Origin: Bactericera cockerelli
Taxonomy: Eukaryota; Arthropoda; Insecta; Hemiptera; Triozidae
Assembly (NCBI GenBank): GCA_024516035.1
Contig: CM044957.1
Coordinates: forward strand, 52,767,011-52,831,010
Direction of reading: 5' to 3'
DNA length: 64,000 bases
A program made the translations under genes and the position numbers. Shown piece after piece: positions 27,170 to 39,142 of the stretch. A model generated the notes under the pieces. The model was not told the DNA's origin, did no database searches, and saw only the letters and a list, made by a program, of their open reading frames with translations. The first letter of the stretch is position 1; every line of letters starts with the position of its first letter.

Positions 27170-27814
27170 AACTACTATGAAAAAATTTGTACATGCCAAC
27201 ATATGGATACAATCAGATTAAAACTATATGTAGCACCATAGAGAAAAAAATATTCACCACCTCCTTCACTCACCACAATTTACAAATAATATTTTCTACA
27301 ATCTGATTGTGACAAAGCCATAAGTGTTCCATTGATTCCATCTCAAATAGAAAAAATAGACATATTGAACCAGATGAGTTTTGAGATCATTGAAGAGCCA
27401 GGAATTCAAAATCAAGCCTCTGAGAAACATGCTATTGTAATGATCAATAAAAGAAAAAGGAAAATGAAGAAACATAAGCTCAAAAAGTTGCGTATCAGAA
27501 TGAAATTCGAGTGGGCCAAAATTAGACAGAGAGAGAACTTAGAAAAGAAAAGGCTTTTCAATTGGAAATGTCATCCAAAGTAAAGGAAGGAGAAAGATTT
27601 AGTGCAGAAAAAATTTGTTGAAAATCAATTGAATAAAATTCATGCTGAACAACTTCATGAGAGGTGGAATAATGTACCCGAATGGTTCATAAAAGAAAGG
27701 ATGGAAAGGAAACAAAATAATAGGAATCAAAAAATAGCTAGAGAAGAGAGGGAGAAAAGCATTACACTTGTTTATGTGAAAGACTGGGGGGTGGAGTTCT
27801 TGAAAACAAAATAA
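27170..27814 (+). pseudogene. AURKAIP1/mS38-like mitochondrial ribosomal protein, broken copy
   Basis: The region encodes a highly basic block INKRKRKMKKHKLKKLRIRM followed by KFEWAKIRQREN, which resembles the C-terminal domain of AURKAIP1/mS38 (COX24-like), a small-subunit protein of the mitochondrial ribosome. It is preceded by VPLIPSQIEKIDILNQ and followed by EKFVENQLNKIHAEQLHERW-type sequence. Two compensating single-base shifts (about 27551-27558 and 27608-27613) bracket a segment QLEMSSKVKEGERFSAEK read in another frame; an apparent stop at 27581 results from the shift. The upstream part is broken by stops (for example at 27287). No introns are evident, which suggests a retrocopy. Family assignment is moderate; a homopolymer error in the A-run near 27608 could account for one shift. 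Confidence -1.
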
Positions 27815-28836
27815 TTCATACTTCAAATGTACCTTGCTCTCAAGTGTTCATAGCTGGAAATATCTAGCTCAATGATGATGCATGCAGCTGTATGTGTAAT
27901 TTGTAGAATTTGACGTATTCCCAATTTTAGATGATATAAAAACCAGAAAATAGCTTCTCTTCATTTTGAATAGAAACATCTTGCTAACCAAAAAAATGTT
28001 TACAAAAAGAACATTGCATTCTTTTCAGAAAACATAAAAAAAAAATCATTTTTATAATTGAATGGGTGAGTAGAAGAACATGCTTTTTTTTTAGCAGAAC
28101 AACATGCTATGTACTCTTTTCTATCATCTCGTTGATTATGAATCCCAATTCCCATACAACTATGGGAAAAAAATATTTTAGAGTGGAGGGAACCTACAGC
28201 ATCTAGAGCATAGTAATGTAGTATTATTGCTCTCCTGAAAAGTCAATTTTTGACATAGCATGGTCTTCTACTCACCCATCAATTATATTTTTTTAAGTTT
28301 AATAAAACACCAAAAAAATCAAGATATTTGCCTGATAGTTGTAGTCATTTTTTGGATCAATTTTACAAGGAGTTGTGCCCATATTTTAGTGGAGATTGTC
28401 AAAAAACCTCAAGTGGTAATTAAGTACTGGATTTGAGTTGGTATTTCAGATCAGTGCCTTATCATCTAATCATGCATTTATAATGGTAAAGTACTTTGAG
28501 TAATATTCTCAGAAAGGCCAAAAATTTTTGTCGAAGACAGCAGTGGTGCTAATAGCTGATCCAATAATGAATAGTTGCATATGTGGGAGCATTTTAATTA
28601 CCACATGCCATAATGATCTATGTAGATCAAGGGTACTATTCCCCCTACGCGTCTTGCGGCCAACCGCAGACCACTTATGACTTCTGTTACTTTCAATGTG
28701 TGTGACTTTTTCGGATGCGATTCTCAGACTGAATCCAAGGGTCTCCTGATGCAGCAACGAGACGCGAACAGGGGAATATTATCTTTAAACCCGCTCACTC
28801 AGTTCAATATTGTTATTGAACAAATGTTTTTCAGCG
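27815..28836. other. No gene; one foldback element
   Basis: Holds an inverted-repeat element at about 28053-28290 (ends ATAATTGAATGGGTGAGTAG and CTACTCACCCATCAATTAT). The rest has no supported feature. Confidence -1.
28053..28290. mobile_element. Foldback MITE
   Basis: About 30-bp inverted ends, each including GGGTGAGTAGAAGA, with only a few mismatches. Non-coding interior. Confidence -1.
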
Positions 28837-29178
28837 CACGACGCCAGCCTACGTAGCGTAACCGTTGTGATTACTCGAGTTCGATTCCCTGTTGGAGCTG
28901 ACTTTTCACACTGAAAATTCTGTTCCCTCCAAACACGTGAGGCTGGCATTCTGGCCTACCCAGGCTGGGTGAGTTTACTGTGGGTAGCTGGTACAATTTC
29001 CAGCGAATGGACATTAAAACCCCCGTCCTGACTATCTGAAGTCGGACGTTAAAACCAAATGAATCAATAGACATGAAAAGAGCCTAGACTTGGATCTGAA
29101 AGTCCATTATAGTCCTCTCACCATCGTGATATACATACATATACTTAAGTATCTGCCCATATCTCACGTACACGGAAT
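28837..29178 (+). repeat. tRNA-headed SINE family T, nearly full length
   Basis: GCCAGCCTACGTAGCGTAAC, GAGTTCGATTCCCTGTTGG, the shared body CAGGCTGGGTGAGTTTACTG with GTGGGTAGCTGG, and tail GGACGTTAAAACCAAATGAA match the copy at 3131. Confidence -1.
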
Positions 29179-29184
29179 TAATTT

Positions 29185-29270
29185 TAGCGCACGATTCGTT
29201 CAGTGGTAAGCTACTCGCTTGCTATGCATAAGTTCCCGGGTTCAATCCCCATAACAGGGCGAAAAAAAAT
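29185..29270 (+). repeat. tRNA-like sequence, probably a SINE head
   Basis: GATTCGTTCAGTGGTAAGCT and CCCGGGTTCAATCCCCAT are strong A- and B-box matches. The acceptor ends and anticodon arm pair poorly (CTTGCTATGCATAAG), so a functional tRNA is unlikely. Confidence -1.
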
Positions 29271-29352
29271 TGTATTCAAAAATTGGTTACAGTTATTTGT
29301 AAGAAATAACTATTGGTGCACTTGTTTTGACCCAGAACCTAAATTCACGAGG

Positions 29353-29560
29353 CGAGGTTGTACTGCATGGTAGTCAAGTGGTTAACGCGCTAATTGGTAA
29401 TTTAGGTAGCGTAGGGTCCGCTGGTTCGAATCCCACCCAGTGCATGAATTTTTCCTCATTAATTTGAGTTTGTGACCACATAATAACAAGATGAGGGTTA
29501 GGTGGTAAAAAATGCTTTGAGCATTAACCTCGGGTGGTGGTTACCTTCCACTACTATTAT
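29353..29560 (+). repeat. tRNA-derived SINE, family S
   Basis: TGGTAGTCAAGTGGTTAACG, CTGGTTCGAATCCCACCC and GCATTAACCTCGGGTGGTGG match the copy at 19690. Confidence -1.
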
Positions 29561-29569
29561 TATATAGTA

Positions 29570-30605
29570 CTACGGGATGGGCAGGCTACAACACCCGACC
29601 ACAAACTTCTAGAGTGACACCTTGTTTCTTGGCTACGGAATAAATATGATTGTTAAATATGAAAACACCTTGTCTTGTTTTTTAAACAAACTTATTTATA
29701 ACTTTTATTTTCATTAGCTACCAATAGGGTCTTCTGTCACAATTTGCTTGTAATACAAGTTCTTATAATATACAGGGTGTTTAACAAAAGCGTTATCTTG
29801 GTCGGAATACCAGTGACATTTACCAGTTAGTTGAGGAAGGAAATTGGCGGTAGAAGTTTCGCGAAAATATTGGACAGTAGACGCATCTCCATGAGAACCA
29901 AGTTGTTCAACAAAGTTTCGTCTTACTCTCAAAACATTTCATATTTAAGTTCTAAAAGTTTTGTTCGTAGATCCAAAAGTTTATTGGGGACAAGAGAAGC
30001 AAAAACTAATAATACAAATTTAGAAATGGTAGCAGTGAAGATGTTGGAAAAAATATGTTGCTTTATCATTTAATTCAAGGAAAAATAATATCACACGTTT
30101 GCAAAAGTTGAAATAGGTTAACTTCGTATATATTCTCTTTTGATCTAAAATAAATTCTGAACATTATCCCTTCTTTTGCTTTGCAAAGTAGAAAGATATT
30201 TGTGTGTATCAAATTGTCTATCAGACTGAAGTATCTACTTACGTAAAGAAGAAGAAGATATTGTGAGAAATGAAAATTCTTTTTATTGTAATTTTTGAAA
30301 ACGGAGAGCAATCATTTTCAGAATGTTGGGTCAGGAAAAAGAAAAGAAATAATGAAGGAAGGTAACAAAACTGCGAGGAAAAACAAAACAGGTGTAAGAA
30401 GGAGCCACAATCACATGACGTAGTTGTGCAACTGATAGGAGACTTGGTCAACATCTACATTAGGAAGGGATGGGGCATCACCAGAACCATCTGCAATGGC
30501 TGGGGCGGGTGATGCTTGTTAAGGATCGAGAAACTTCTAGAACTGTTCCCGTTGCGAGAGTAATTCTTTGGCCCCTGGAAAAACAAATATTACAAAAATA
30601 ATATC
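29570..30605. other. Repeat-derived and unassigned sequence
   Basis: ATACAGGGTGTTTAACAAAA (29770) looks like the end of a mobile element; the 200 bp after it is GC-richer and may be its remnant. No gene recognised. Confidence -1.
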
Positions 30606-30609
30606 GTCT

Positions 30610-30787
30610 TATTATTCTGCCCGATTAGGACTAACAAGTCCATTATTCCAGCAGTATACTCAAGTCGTATTATATAGTCTTCTAAATCCCAAATGGGAGG
30701 ATAACTTGTCATGTCCCGGCTGGGTTGCGAACCCGCGACCTCTAGGTAACCAGATCAACGCCTTGACCACTAAGCTACAGGGACAGA
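30610..30787 (-). repeat. tRNA-derived SINE, family R, minus strand
   Basis: CCCGATTAGGACTAACAAGT, CAAATGGGAGGATAACTTGT, GGGTTGCGAACCCGCGACC and TGACCACTAAGCTACAGGG give the reverse of a complete family R element. Confidence -1.
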
Positions 30788-30789
30788 TA

Positions 30790-32629
30790 AATGTTCAGCT
30801 AATGAAAGGAGTTCTTCATCTATACTAATTAAACATAAAGGATTGGGGGCTAACTCATCCATTCACAATGGTTATAAAGGTTAACCTGGATAGTTCAAAT
30901 TTGTGACACGACTTCCTTAAAGGTCTGCTAGTTTATACAGCTATGTCTCCTACGTCTCCACATTGTAAGTTTGTATACAAGGTTCCTAACTTGTGGCACC
31001 CGGGGGTGGAATTCAGAACCATGGGCTACTCTATACGGGGCCAGACGCAAGGACCGAAGGCTGTTGGCCCTGTCGTGTGAGGCGACTAGTAGTAACAAAA
31101 CCCCTGATTCGCCTAGCTAGCTGGCGGACTTCTAAGGGTGGAGACTTAAAACAAAGGGAAAATGGTTGGTCCTGCATAAGATCTATCAGTAGAAATACTG
31201 TGGACCAGGATTAGCTGGAAATAGAGTTAACAAATCTTCAAAATGGCAAAGGCACAACACACGGAAACTTTTGCTTAGGGTGCGTTTATCAACCGTCACA
31301 AAAAATTGCTTGATTTAATCCACGCTTAATTTTAGTCGAAGGTTAACTTGGTATTGTACAAGTTTTAAATATTTTTTAATAACCCACACCAAGTATAAAA
31401 AAAAACATATTACTGAAACGAAAAATCAACATTACTCTCAGATTTGTATTGCAATTGATCAAGTCCTTGTGAAACACACCAACAGCATTAATCAGCTGAT
31501 TAGCGCTAGTCAGAGCTTTATCACCCTGTTTAATGTGATTGATAAACGCAACCTCAACCAGTAAGATACCATTAAAACCCGGTGTCGTGTAGCTTACATT
31601 GCTGACAAAAACCATAATTTCATTATGGTTGACGGTAGAATCTCCTGATAACTCGTCAGACGAAATTGAAGGGGAAAAAATTGTTAACAAAGGGCGATCG
31701 TAAAACTAAAGACATTTTTGGAGATAAAAGTTAACATACCACTCTTGCTTAATTGATTGCAATTCATTTAAGGCACTGAATTAAGAAAATCACAAAGGCA
31801 TCATGGGATAAAAGCTGATATGAAAATAGACAAATATTATGTAGAAGTGTTGTTCTCATACGAATTAGTAGATGCAAAAGATCGAGTAGTTTTGATGATC
31901 ATCCGATGTGTGTATAAATATAATATATCTATGTATAAATAAAATAACAGTTTCAACCTTGCTAGTGAGCTGAAAGTGGATTTATATAAGTAGAAAACCC
32001 CTGTCTCAGACTTTGACAGAGAGACCAAAAGTTAAAGTGTTAAATCAAAACAAAATATAAATTACTAAATATTTAAGGTCAGATTTTTTTTAAAAGGCAG
32101 AGACAATCATCCAAATATTTCCAAAAACTAGTTTGACATTTGCGAGATTTGATGGTGAAAAAATATGCTAATCGAAAGACTACCCTCAGTTGAAGAAAAA
32201 AAATTGGAAATGATATGGCAAAATTAATCAAAGTATTACTGACACGAAAATTTCAAACAAAATAAAATCCGACCACATTTGGGTCAGCGAAGTGCCTACC
32301 TACATAAATCAGAATAAAATGTGAACAAAGTGTTACAAGTGACTTCTTCTTTTGTAAACACTGGCTCATGAAATCTTCACAGAGATTCTAACAACATATT
32401 TGCATTTAAAAGGACCATAATGAAGAAGTTGTACTTGTCTATAATTATGTGCAACGAAAATTATTGTTAGGTCCATATAATTATGGGCAACGAAAAATGT
32501 TGGCATAATGGGATATCTGTCTTGCGCTGACAGTCTAAATAAAGCACTACTTATACTTATTGAACACTTTTTTAAGAATATTCCGACAGTACAAAAAGGA
32601 CGAATATTCCAAGGTTATTTTTTTTTTTA
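30790..32629. other. No gene recognised
   Basis: A GC-richer block at about 30990-31230 (CACCCGGGGGTGGAATTC) looks repeat-like. The rest up to the 5S SINE tail before the gap has no supported feature; remaining boule exons were looked for on the minus strand but not found. Confidence -1.
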
Positions 32630-32660
32630 ATTTGGGTTGAACGTCGCTTTGAACTGCATG

Positions 32661-32760
32661 NNNNNNNNNNNNNNNNNNNNNNNNNNNNNNNNNNNNNNNN
32701 NNNNNNNNNNNNNNNNNNNNNNNNNNNNNNNNNNNNNNNNNNNNNNNNNNNNNNNNNNNN
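32661..32760. other. 100-N assembly gap inside boule
   Basis: Exactly 100 N. The sequence before it (32630-32660, TTTGGGTTGAACGTCGCTTT) is the tail of a 5S-headed SINE; the sequence after it is C-rich low complexity. The remaining boule exons may be affected. Confidence -1.
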
Positions 32761-32863
32761 CCCCCCTACGCTTTCCCCCCACCACCTAATTCCCGTTACT
32801 TTTGGGTCCCCCCTCGTACATTGAAAGTTATATACTAATTATAATCATTAAAAAGGTTGTTAC

Positions 32864-33040
32864 CTGATTGGAAACTGTTGGTGGGCTGGTAGGAACCATG
32901 GGCTGTCCATTAGATGGAAAGAATGCTGTGCCATTATGATAGGTGTAAGGAAGGCCATTGTGATAGTACATGTTTGAAATGGGTGCGGGAGGCACCGGGG
33001 ATGTGACTGTCGGCAACGAGTCATAGGTGCCAGTGAAACC
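32864..33040 (-). CDS. boule: boule exon 4 (tyrosine/proline-rich)
   Basis: The minus-strand acceptor TTATTTTCAG and donor GTAACA bound 59 codons, from GFTGTYDSLPTVTSP to SPPTVSNQ. It is low-complexity and rich in Y, P, N and T, as is usual downstream of the boule RRM. Confidence -1.
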
Positions 33041-36000
33041 CTGAAAATAATGTTTACTTGCTTATATTATAAAATAATTTCTAATTGGATTTATTACCTT
33101 GAAAATTAAGCCTTACCTTGGATTATTTTAAGATGAAAATAAATTAGCCATTTTATAGTTAGTACATTACTTTCCTGACTACGGATATACACACAGTACA
33201 TTATTTTGTAATATATAATTTTGAGAAATTACCTGTTTCTTAATTGCTGGAGCAATATTCAGTCTTTTTTCTTTGAAGATAACATTATCTGACTGAAACA
33301 AAGAAAATTAGAAAGTATCAATAGATGGTTAATAAATCAATACAAAATACACTGAAATACAAATTGCATTCATATAAATATTTTTGGCATTGGTTAGATC
33401 TTTAAAATTATTTCACCATCAAAAAGTTCATGCTGTATCTAGGCCTGAGGCACAAAAACTGTTAACACAGTCATGGCATATCTGCTGCAATTTTACAGAC
33501 CAAATTTCACAAAATGGCAAAAAATTAATGAGAATTGAACCCCACTACAAAATCAACCATCATACTACCAGAGAAATTTTTCAAAAAACTAAAGGCAATG
33601 AAATATCTAGTGTTTAGCATACAGTTTAACTTTAGTCCCCTGGAAAGTACTTTTAAAAAGCTAAATGTATTCAGAACTTACATCTTTTTGAAGTCTTTTA
33701 GCTTCTTCTTCAGAATCAAATGTGACGAATCCATATCCCTTTGATATTCCACCTCTGTCTACAACAATTTTGACTTGCTTCACAAGACCATACTGTGAGA
33801 ATAGTTCACAAAGCTCATCTTCTGTTGTTGTGGAATTGATACCTCCAACAAACACCCTCTTAGGTACCACAGTTCCATATTTCGGAGCATTGTTGCTAAG
33901 AGCAGCTTGGTAGTTGAAGTTATTTTGTGTTGATGACGGGGAGGAGGGATTGCTGGACCCTTCACTAGGATGTGTCACAGACTGGAAAGATCAAAAACAT
34001 AGATACAGAAGTTATGAGGTTCATTGAGCAAAAGAAAACACTTTTCTACATTTGAACAATACTCAAGAAAAATAAATAAGGCTGTCTGAATCTTGTAGAA
34101 AAATTACAAAAACAAACCTGTGATCATTTAATTATCCATTAGAAGATTAATGTAGCAACAAAGTTTCATTAAAAAAAAATAAAGTGTGATTATTTTTAAT
34201 TTTTCATGGTGAAGTGAAGTGTGATAATTTTTAATTTTTCAAGGCCTCTTCACAATTTGTGGCAAAACAGCATTACCTTTTGCTTTAAAAATCTTTCTTT
34301 AACATTAACACAGGACTCAACATACTTTCCTTACAAAGTATGAGTGGAACCCAGACATCCAAAAAATAGAAGAGAATTTTCTACCCATCTGGGATTCAAA
34401 CCCAGGTCATCATGCATGCAAGCTTGGTGTTTGGCCATGGCAACTAATTTCAGAACTTAACAATGATGAATTGAAGGATTTCATTTCTTTTTAGTTTTAA
34501 CTTAATTTAAGATGTGACAGCAACAGCAAGTCAGAATATTTACAGAATTATTATGAAGTAGTATTCTTGTCAGTCAGAAAATATTGGACACAAAGCAAGG
34601 TATGCTGGTGCATTGTCTTGATGCAATACTTAGTTCCTGGAACTACAGAGCTTGGATTTTTTTACAATAAGTCACCTTACACCTATCAAATTTATTTTTG
34701 GTAAAAACATCCAAATTTTACCAACAAAAAATCTTTAAAATTAAATTCAAGAAGTAGGTTGGTCTGTATGTTGATCATATTTGATGTTCTCCTTAAATCT
34801 GTTACATAGTATTTTACTACACATGCAGTCATCACCATGAACATTTTTCAATTTGAAACATGTCAACTGACTTATTCTTCTTTTTAGAAGTAATTTTAGC
34901 ATAGAATGTTCAAAAAAAAAATTCAACATTTTAAAAAAAAAATCTGGTGAAGTGCACTGACAAGGTGTTTGATTATAATATGTTTTAGGAAAGTACTTAT
35001 CTCTGAAAGAATTGCAATTTAATTAAGTATATGCTTAACCTTTGTAAAATAATAATAAAACTAAATAAATATTATTAATTGCAATATCTAGAAGTTTAAG
35101 TTACAATTACCACAAGAACTTGAGTAGAAAATTAGGTTAAACAACAAGCTTAATACTCCTGCAAATTTTTGCCTAAGAAAAGATAAAGTTTGCCTAATTT
35201 ACCTGTGCAAAGATGAAACAATGTTTTATTTGATGATTATTCAACAAGAATTGTTAACACAAGTCAAAGTGATGGGTAATACATAAGATACAAATGAAGG
35301 AGAAGACACAAATCAAAAACTACAATATATACTGGAAAAGAAATAGGTGTAGTGTTTATAAAAAATATAGGATAGTACACTTTAGTAGTACTTTTATTAG
35401 GACTATCCGCCAGAGACAGGGTCTCATTACACTTACAGTGTCATATATAGCACACTTAAATTAATGTCAATTATCTTGTAAACAGTAACTGATAATGAAA
35501 AGCTCAAGGAGGAGGGGTCAGCTCTAAGAACTTTTTTGATATTTGTTTTGTTACTGCTTAAGAGATAATTTACATCTAAGGGGCCAAAATGTGAACAAAA
35601 TACTGGGTTTGTACCTAAAAAAATGGACTTTTGAGTATTGTATACCATTTGTGCAAATAAATAATACTTTTTAAGACACAAGAGATTGAAATGTATCTCT
35701 TGATATGCAAAAGTTTTTCATTTAAACTGAATGTTTTAACTTGATCATCTATGTACATTGGGGGCTGAGCTGTGCATGTTATCCAAAAACAATATCAGTA
35801 CAATCCTACAATTTCTTTGGCGATAGCAGATGGACCCCTGAAAATAGATTACTGATAACCAACATTTTCACCATTTGAGAATGAATTTTTTGATATGAAT
35901 CAAGATATTGCTTAAGAAATAAACAGAGGATAATCCAGGTAAATCAAACTTTTCTTTTTAAAGGAACAAAATCTTCCAATAAGGTACATTTTAATATTAT

Positions 36001-36273
36001 AATGAAGCCTATCTTGGTCTCAGATATTCATGGCTTTACCTAGTTAGTGCAAAAACTATAGGATGAGGCACCAATGCTGTCAAATTCTCATACCTGTGTT
36101 GAGGAAATAGCCAAAATTAATGTTTCATGCATGTAGATATGCAAACCTATACTTTATGGAACATATAGTATTGTTCATTGTGAATATAAAATTACCAAAG
36201 TTAAAAATATATTTCTAATGAAATCATTTTAGGATCTATTGAAATTCTGGACCTAAGCTTACCAACTTACCAT
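32864..36273 (-). CDS. boule: Boule-like RNA-binding protein (DAZ family), partial
   Basis: A germline translational regulator of the boule/DAZ family, cytoplasmic, binding mRNA through one RRM. Spliced on the minus strand the parts are 36273-36271 (ATG only), 33981-33682, 33292-33233 and 33040-32864, 180 codons, all phase 0. The RRM has RNP2 RVFVGGI (43-49), RNP1 KGYGFVTF (82-89), SQYGLVKQVKIV and, in exon 3, KEKRLNIAPAIKKQ, which is the boule-specific end of the RRM. Exon 4 gives a low-complexity Y/P/N-rich stretch (MYYHNGLPYTYHNGTAFF). No DAZ repeat or stop is seen; the gene continues towards lower coordinates, where a 100-N gap begins about 100 bp beyond exon 4. The identification as boule is strong; the start exon is less certain. 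Confidence -1.
33233..33292 (-). CDS. boule: boule exon 3 (RRM end)
   Basis: A 60-nt exon between TTTGTTTCAG and GTAATT on the minus strand encodes SDNVIFKEKRLNIAPAIKKQ, the conserved last strand of the boule RRM. Confidence -1.
33682..33981 (-). CDS. boule: boule exon 2 (RRM main part)
   Basis: Minus-strand acceptor TCTTTCCAG and donor GTAAGT bound exactly 100 codons. The exon carries an S/N/P-rich leader and most of the RRM, including both RNP motifs and DSEEEAKRLQKD. Confidence -1.
33982..36270 (-). other. boule intron 1
   Basis: A 2.3-kb AT-rich intron. The only recognisable insertion is a minus-strand tRNA-type repeat at about 34320-34445 (GGGATTCAAACCCAGGTCAT). Confidence -1.
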
Positions 36274-36345
36274 TTGAATTAGAATCAAGCAGCAAGCAGT
36301 CGCAGTCGGAATTAGGACTGCTCGCTAGTATCTATCTATGAAAGT
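36271..36345 (-). CDS. boule: Candidate boule first exon, start codon only
   Basis: On the minus strand AATTCAAATG is followed directly by GTAAGT, so the exon would end with the initiator ATG. Exon 2 begins in phase 0 with TCT-GTG, giving MSVTHPSEG. Boule/DAZL genes often have very few codons in the first exon, which fits. The 5' limit of the exon is a guess. An alternative start upstream of exon 2 is not seen, because exon 2 itself has no early ATG. Confidence -1.
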
Positions 36346-37677
36346 ATCAGGTATCAGAAGTATCAACTGGATTTTTACTTTTACCAGAATCACAAATCAC
36401 TACTGCTGAAGCTGAAGTAACAGAACTTTACTGAACTGATTATGACAGTGTTGCCAGATTAAAAATTGTGATCGTCCATATTTGTGGAATTACCGCACGT
36501 CAATTTTTCACTTTCGTCCATTTTTGTGAAATTACCGCACGTCAATATCTTACTGTTTATTACCTGAAAGATAATAATTATGTACAATTGTACATTATAC
36601 AGGGTGCTTATAAAGTGAACGACTGAAAATATAGAAAACGAAAGAAACCGTTTATTTTTTGGAAATTAAGTTTTAGCAACAAAAAATTGACTATACCGCC
36701 CCAGTCAAGCTAGGCAGTCTGGGCACGGAGCAACTTTAAACTTTTAGATGGAATGGTGAATGGTATATCGTGTGGTACTACTTTAAAGGTCTAAAAGTTT
36801 TAACAAAAAAACAAATTGAGTTATACCTTGTTTGACAGGTCTCGTAATAAGGAGTTGAAATCAATAAATATTTTACTTATGAAACTTACGGTTAACGAGT
36901 TATAGGTCAGAACATATGGTATTAGCCAAGACAGCGGATCCTGTATCTCAAAAACGGTATGTATGTTGTAGCTCACTAAATTTGTTGCAATAAACTTCTG
37001 TTTTTGAGACCTTTATAACAATACTAGCGGTTCTTGGAGATAGAGCCTTTGCGCCTGACCTCTAAGTTTTTCTTAAACGCGAACGGTACACCCGATTTTG
37101 AGATAAATTTGTACGTATGTATATGCGTATTAGAGTTTTACATAGGATATTTGTATTTTTTATTGAATAATTAATGGTTGAGCTCTGATATTTAAGAAAT
37201 TGTTAAAATTTGGATCAAAAAGTGCAAAAATAAGGTCATTGACTTGCCGAAAGAATTTTTGTGGTACCTATCTAGAATATAGGAAACACGTCTACAATAT
37301 AAAACAAATTTGAAGAGAATTGGTAGATAACTTTTGAAGATACAAATAATTCAGTTAAAAATTCTGATTCTAGATAGTAATAATTGAAAATAATGATTAC
37401 CATTCACGAAAAAGTATTGTGTTCATGATTGGCAGTGTATTTTATGTTGTTAGAATAAAAAATAAATATTTTTATCGCTTGAATGCTGGCCAAATAATGT
37501 GCATAGTCATTTCAATTTGGCCACTTCGTCAATAGTTATTTCAAAAATAGTTACGAAAATCTAACCCAAAAACTCATCGATAAATTATACACTTACATTT
37601 GGAAGACATCGACAGCTAAAATTCAAAGTAGCTACATACATAAATATAACCCAAATTTCTCGTGGTGATCATCTTTT
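36346..37677. other. Intergenic stretch with a dispersed repeat
   Basis: From 36598 (ATACAGGGTGCTTATAAAG) to about 37380 the sequence is repetitive. The part 37010-37350 is an inverted, diverged copy of 540-890 near the left edge (shared themes: ACGGTACACCCGATTT, TGATATTTAAGAAAT, CAAATTTGAAGAGAAT). Confidence -1.
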
Positions 37678-38590
37678 TCAAAATTCTTCTTGCGAAGTCA
37701 TTGATATTCAAAAAATTTCTTCCTGAGTACACTGATGTTCACAATTCTTCTTGCGAAGTCATTGATATTCAAAATTATTCTTGCTGAGTACACTGATATT
37801 CAAATCATTCTTGCTGAGTACACTGATGTTCAAAATTCTTCTTGCTGAGTACACTGATGTTCAAAATTCTTCTGACTGAGTACACTGATGTTTGAAAATT
37901 CTTCTTGCTGAGTACACTAATGTTCAAAATTCTTCTTGCTGAGTACACTGATGTTTGTTCAAAATTCTTCTTGCTGAGTACACTGATGTTCAAAATTCTT
38001 CATTTCTGAGTACACTGATGTTCAAAATTCTTCTTGCGGAGTACACTGATGTTCAAAATTCTTCTTGCTAAGTATACTGATGTTCAAAATTCTTCTTGCT
38101 GAGTACACTGATGTTCAAAATTCTTCTTGCTAAGTATACACTAATGTTCAAAATTCTTCTTGCGAAGTCCACTAATACTCAAAATTCTTCTTGCTGAGTA
38201 CACTGATGTTCAAAATTCTTCTTGCTGAGTACACTGATGTTCAAAATTCTTCTTGCTGAGTACACTGATGTTCAAAATTCTTCTTGCTGAGTACACTGAT
38301 GTTCAAAATCTTCTTGCTGAGTACACTGATGTTGAAAATTCTGCTTGCTGAGTACAATGATGTTGAAAATTCTTCTTGCTGAGTATACTGATGTTCAAAA
38401 TTCTTCTTGCTGAGTACAGTGATGTTCAAAATTCTTCTTGCTGAGTACACTAATGTTCAAATTTCTTCTTGCTCAGTACAATAATGTTCAAAATTATTGT
38501 TGCTGAGCACACTAATGTTCAAAATTCTTCTTGCTGAGTACACTGATCCGATATTCAAAATTCTTCTTGTTGAGTAAACTGATGTTCAAA
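37678..38590 (+). repeat. 31-bp minisatellite, about 29 copies
   Basis: The unit ATGTTCAAAATTCTTCTTGC then TGAGTACACTG repeats with small indels and substitutions across about 910 bp. First copies (GCGAAGTCATTGATATTC) are more diverged. It lies between boule and the LINE insertion. Reading frames through it on the minus strand are by-products. Confidence -1.
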
Positions 38591-39142
38591 AAAAACAAAA
38601 AGGAAGTAGAATAATAATAAAAAAAGAAATCACACAAGAAAATTATCCTCACATTCCATCAAAATTCTCAGGAAAACAAGAAATTCATCAAACAGAAATC
38701 TAAAAAGAAAAAAAAAAACAACACACACACACACATCTCAATCAAAATGGCAAACAAGAAAGTCATGAAGTAGAACATCTTCAAAAACAAAATAACATCG
38801 CATATCTATCAAAATTCTTAGGAAACGAGAGACACGAAAAGGAGACACCAAAATCTTCATTCTAGATGACGATTTGGCGACACGTTTTACTGGTGGAAAA
38901 AGATGATCAAGGACCCGAAACTATCTGAAATCTCCTGGAAGCATGCTTTTTCAGTACTCTCACCCCACTCTTCCTAATGAAATATGAAGGAAAGAAAATA
39001 ATGGCGTACCTAGCCCAAAGAATCCAAACCTTGTTAAAAACAATCCATCCTAAAAACTATTGTCCTAATGCTGGCAGATTCTTTGACTCATAATAAATTG
39101 GCATTTGACAGTCAAATAAAACATCCTAGGTATAGAATGCTC
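38591..39142. other. Spacer between minisatellite and LINE
   Basis: A-rich sequence with a short (AC)n tract near 38716-38732. No gene recognised. Confidence -1.

Noticed and set aside
29185..29270. Functional tRNA gene
   Set aside because: A- and B-boxes are good but the anticodon and acceptor stems do not pair well; it resembles a SINE head.
31376..31690. Further boule exon on the minus strand (104-codon frame)
   Set aside because: No DAZ-repeat or boule C-terminal similarity and no convincing splice sites.
37805..38450. Repetitive minus-strand frames in the 31-bp minisatellite
   Set aside because: Repeat translation (NISVLSKKNFEHQ) without any start, promoter or homology.
39068..39142. 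Start of the LINE protein at the ATG at 39068
   Set aside because: The left copy of the target duplication ends at 39142, so the first 25 codons are host sequence in accidental frame.
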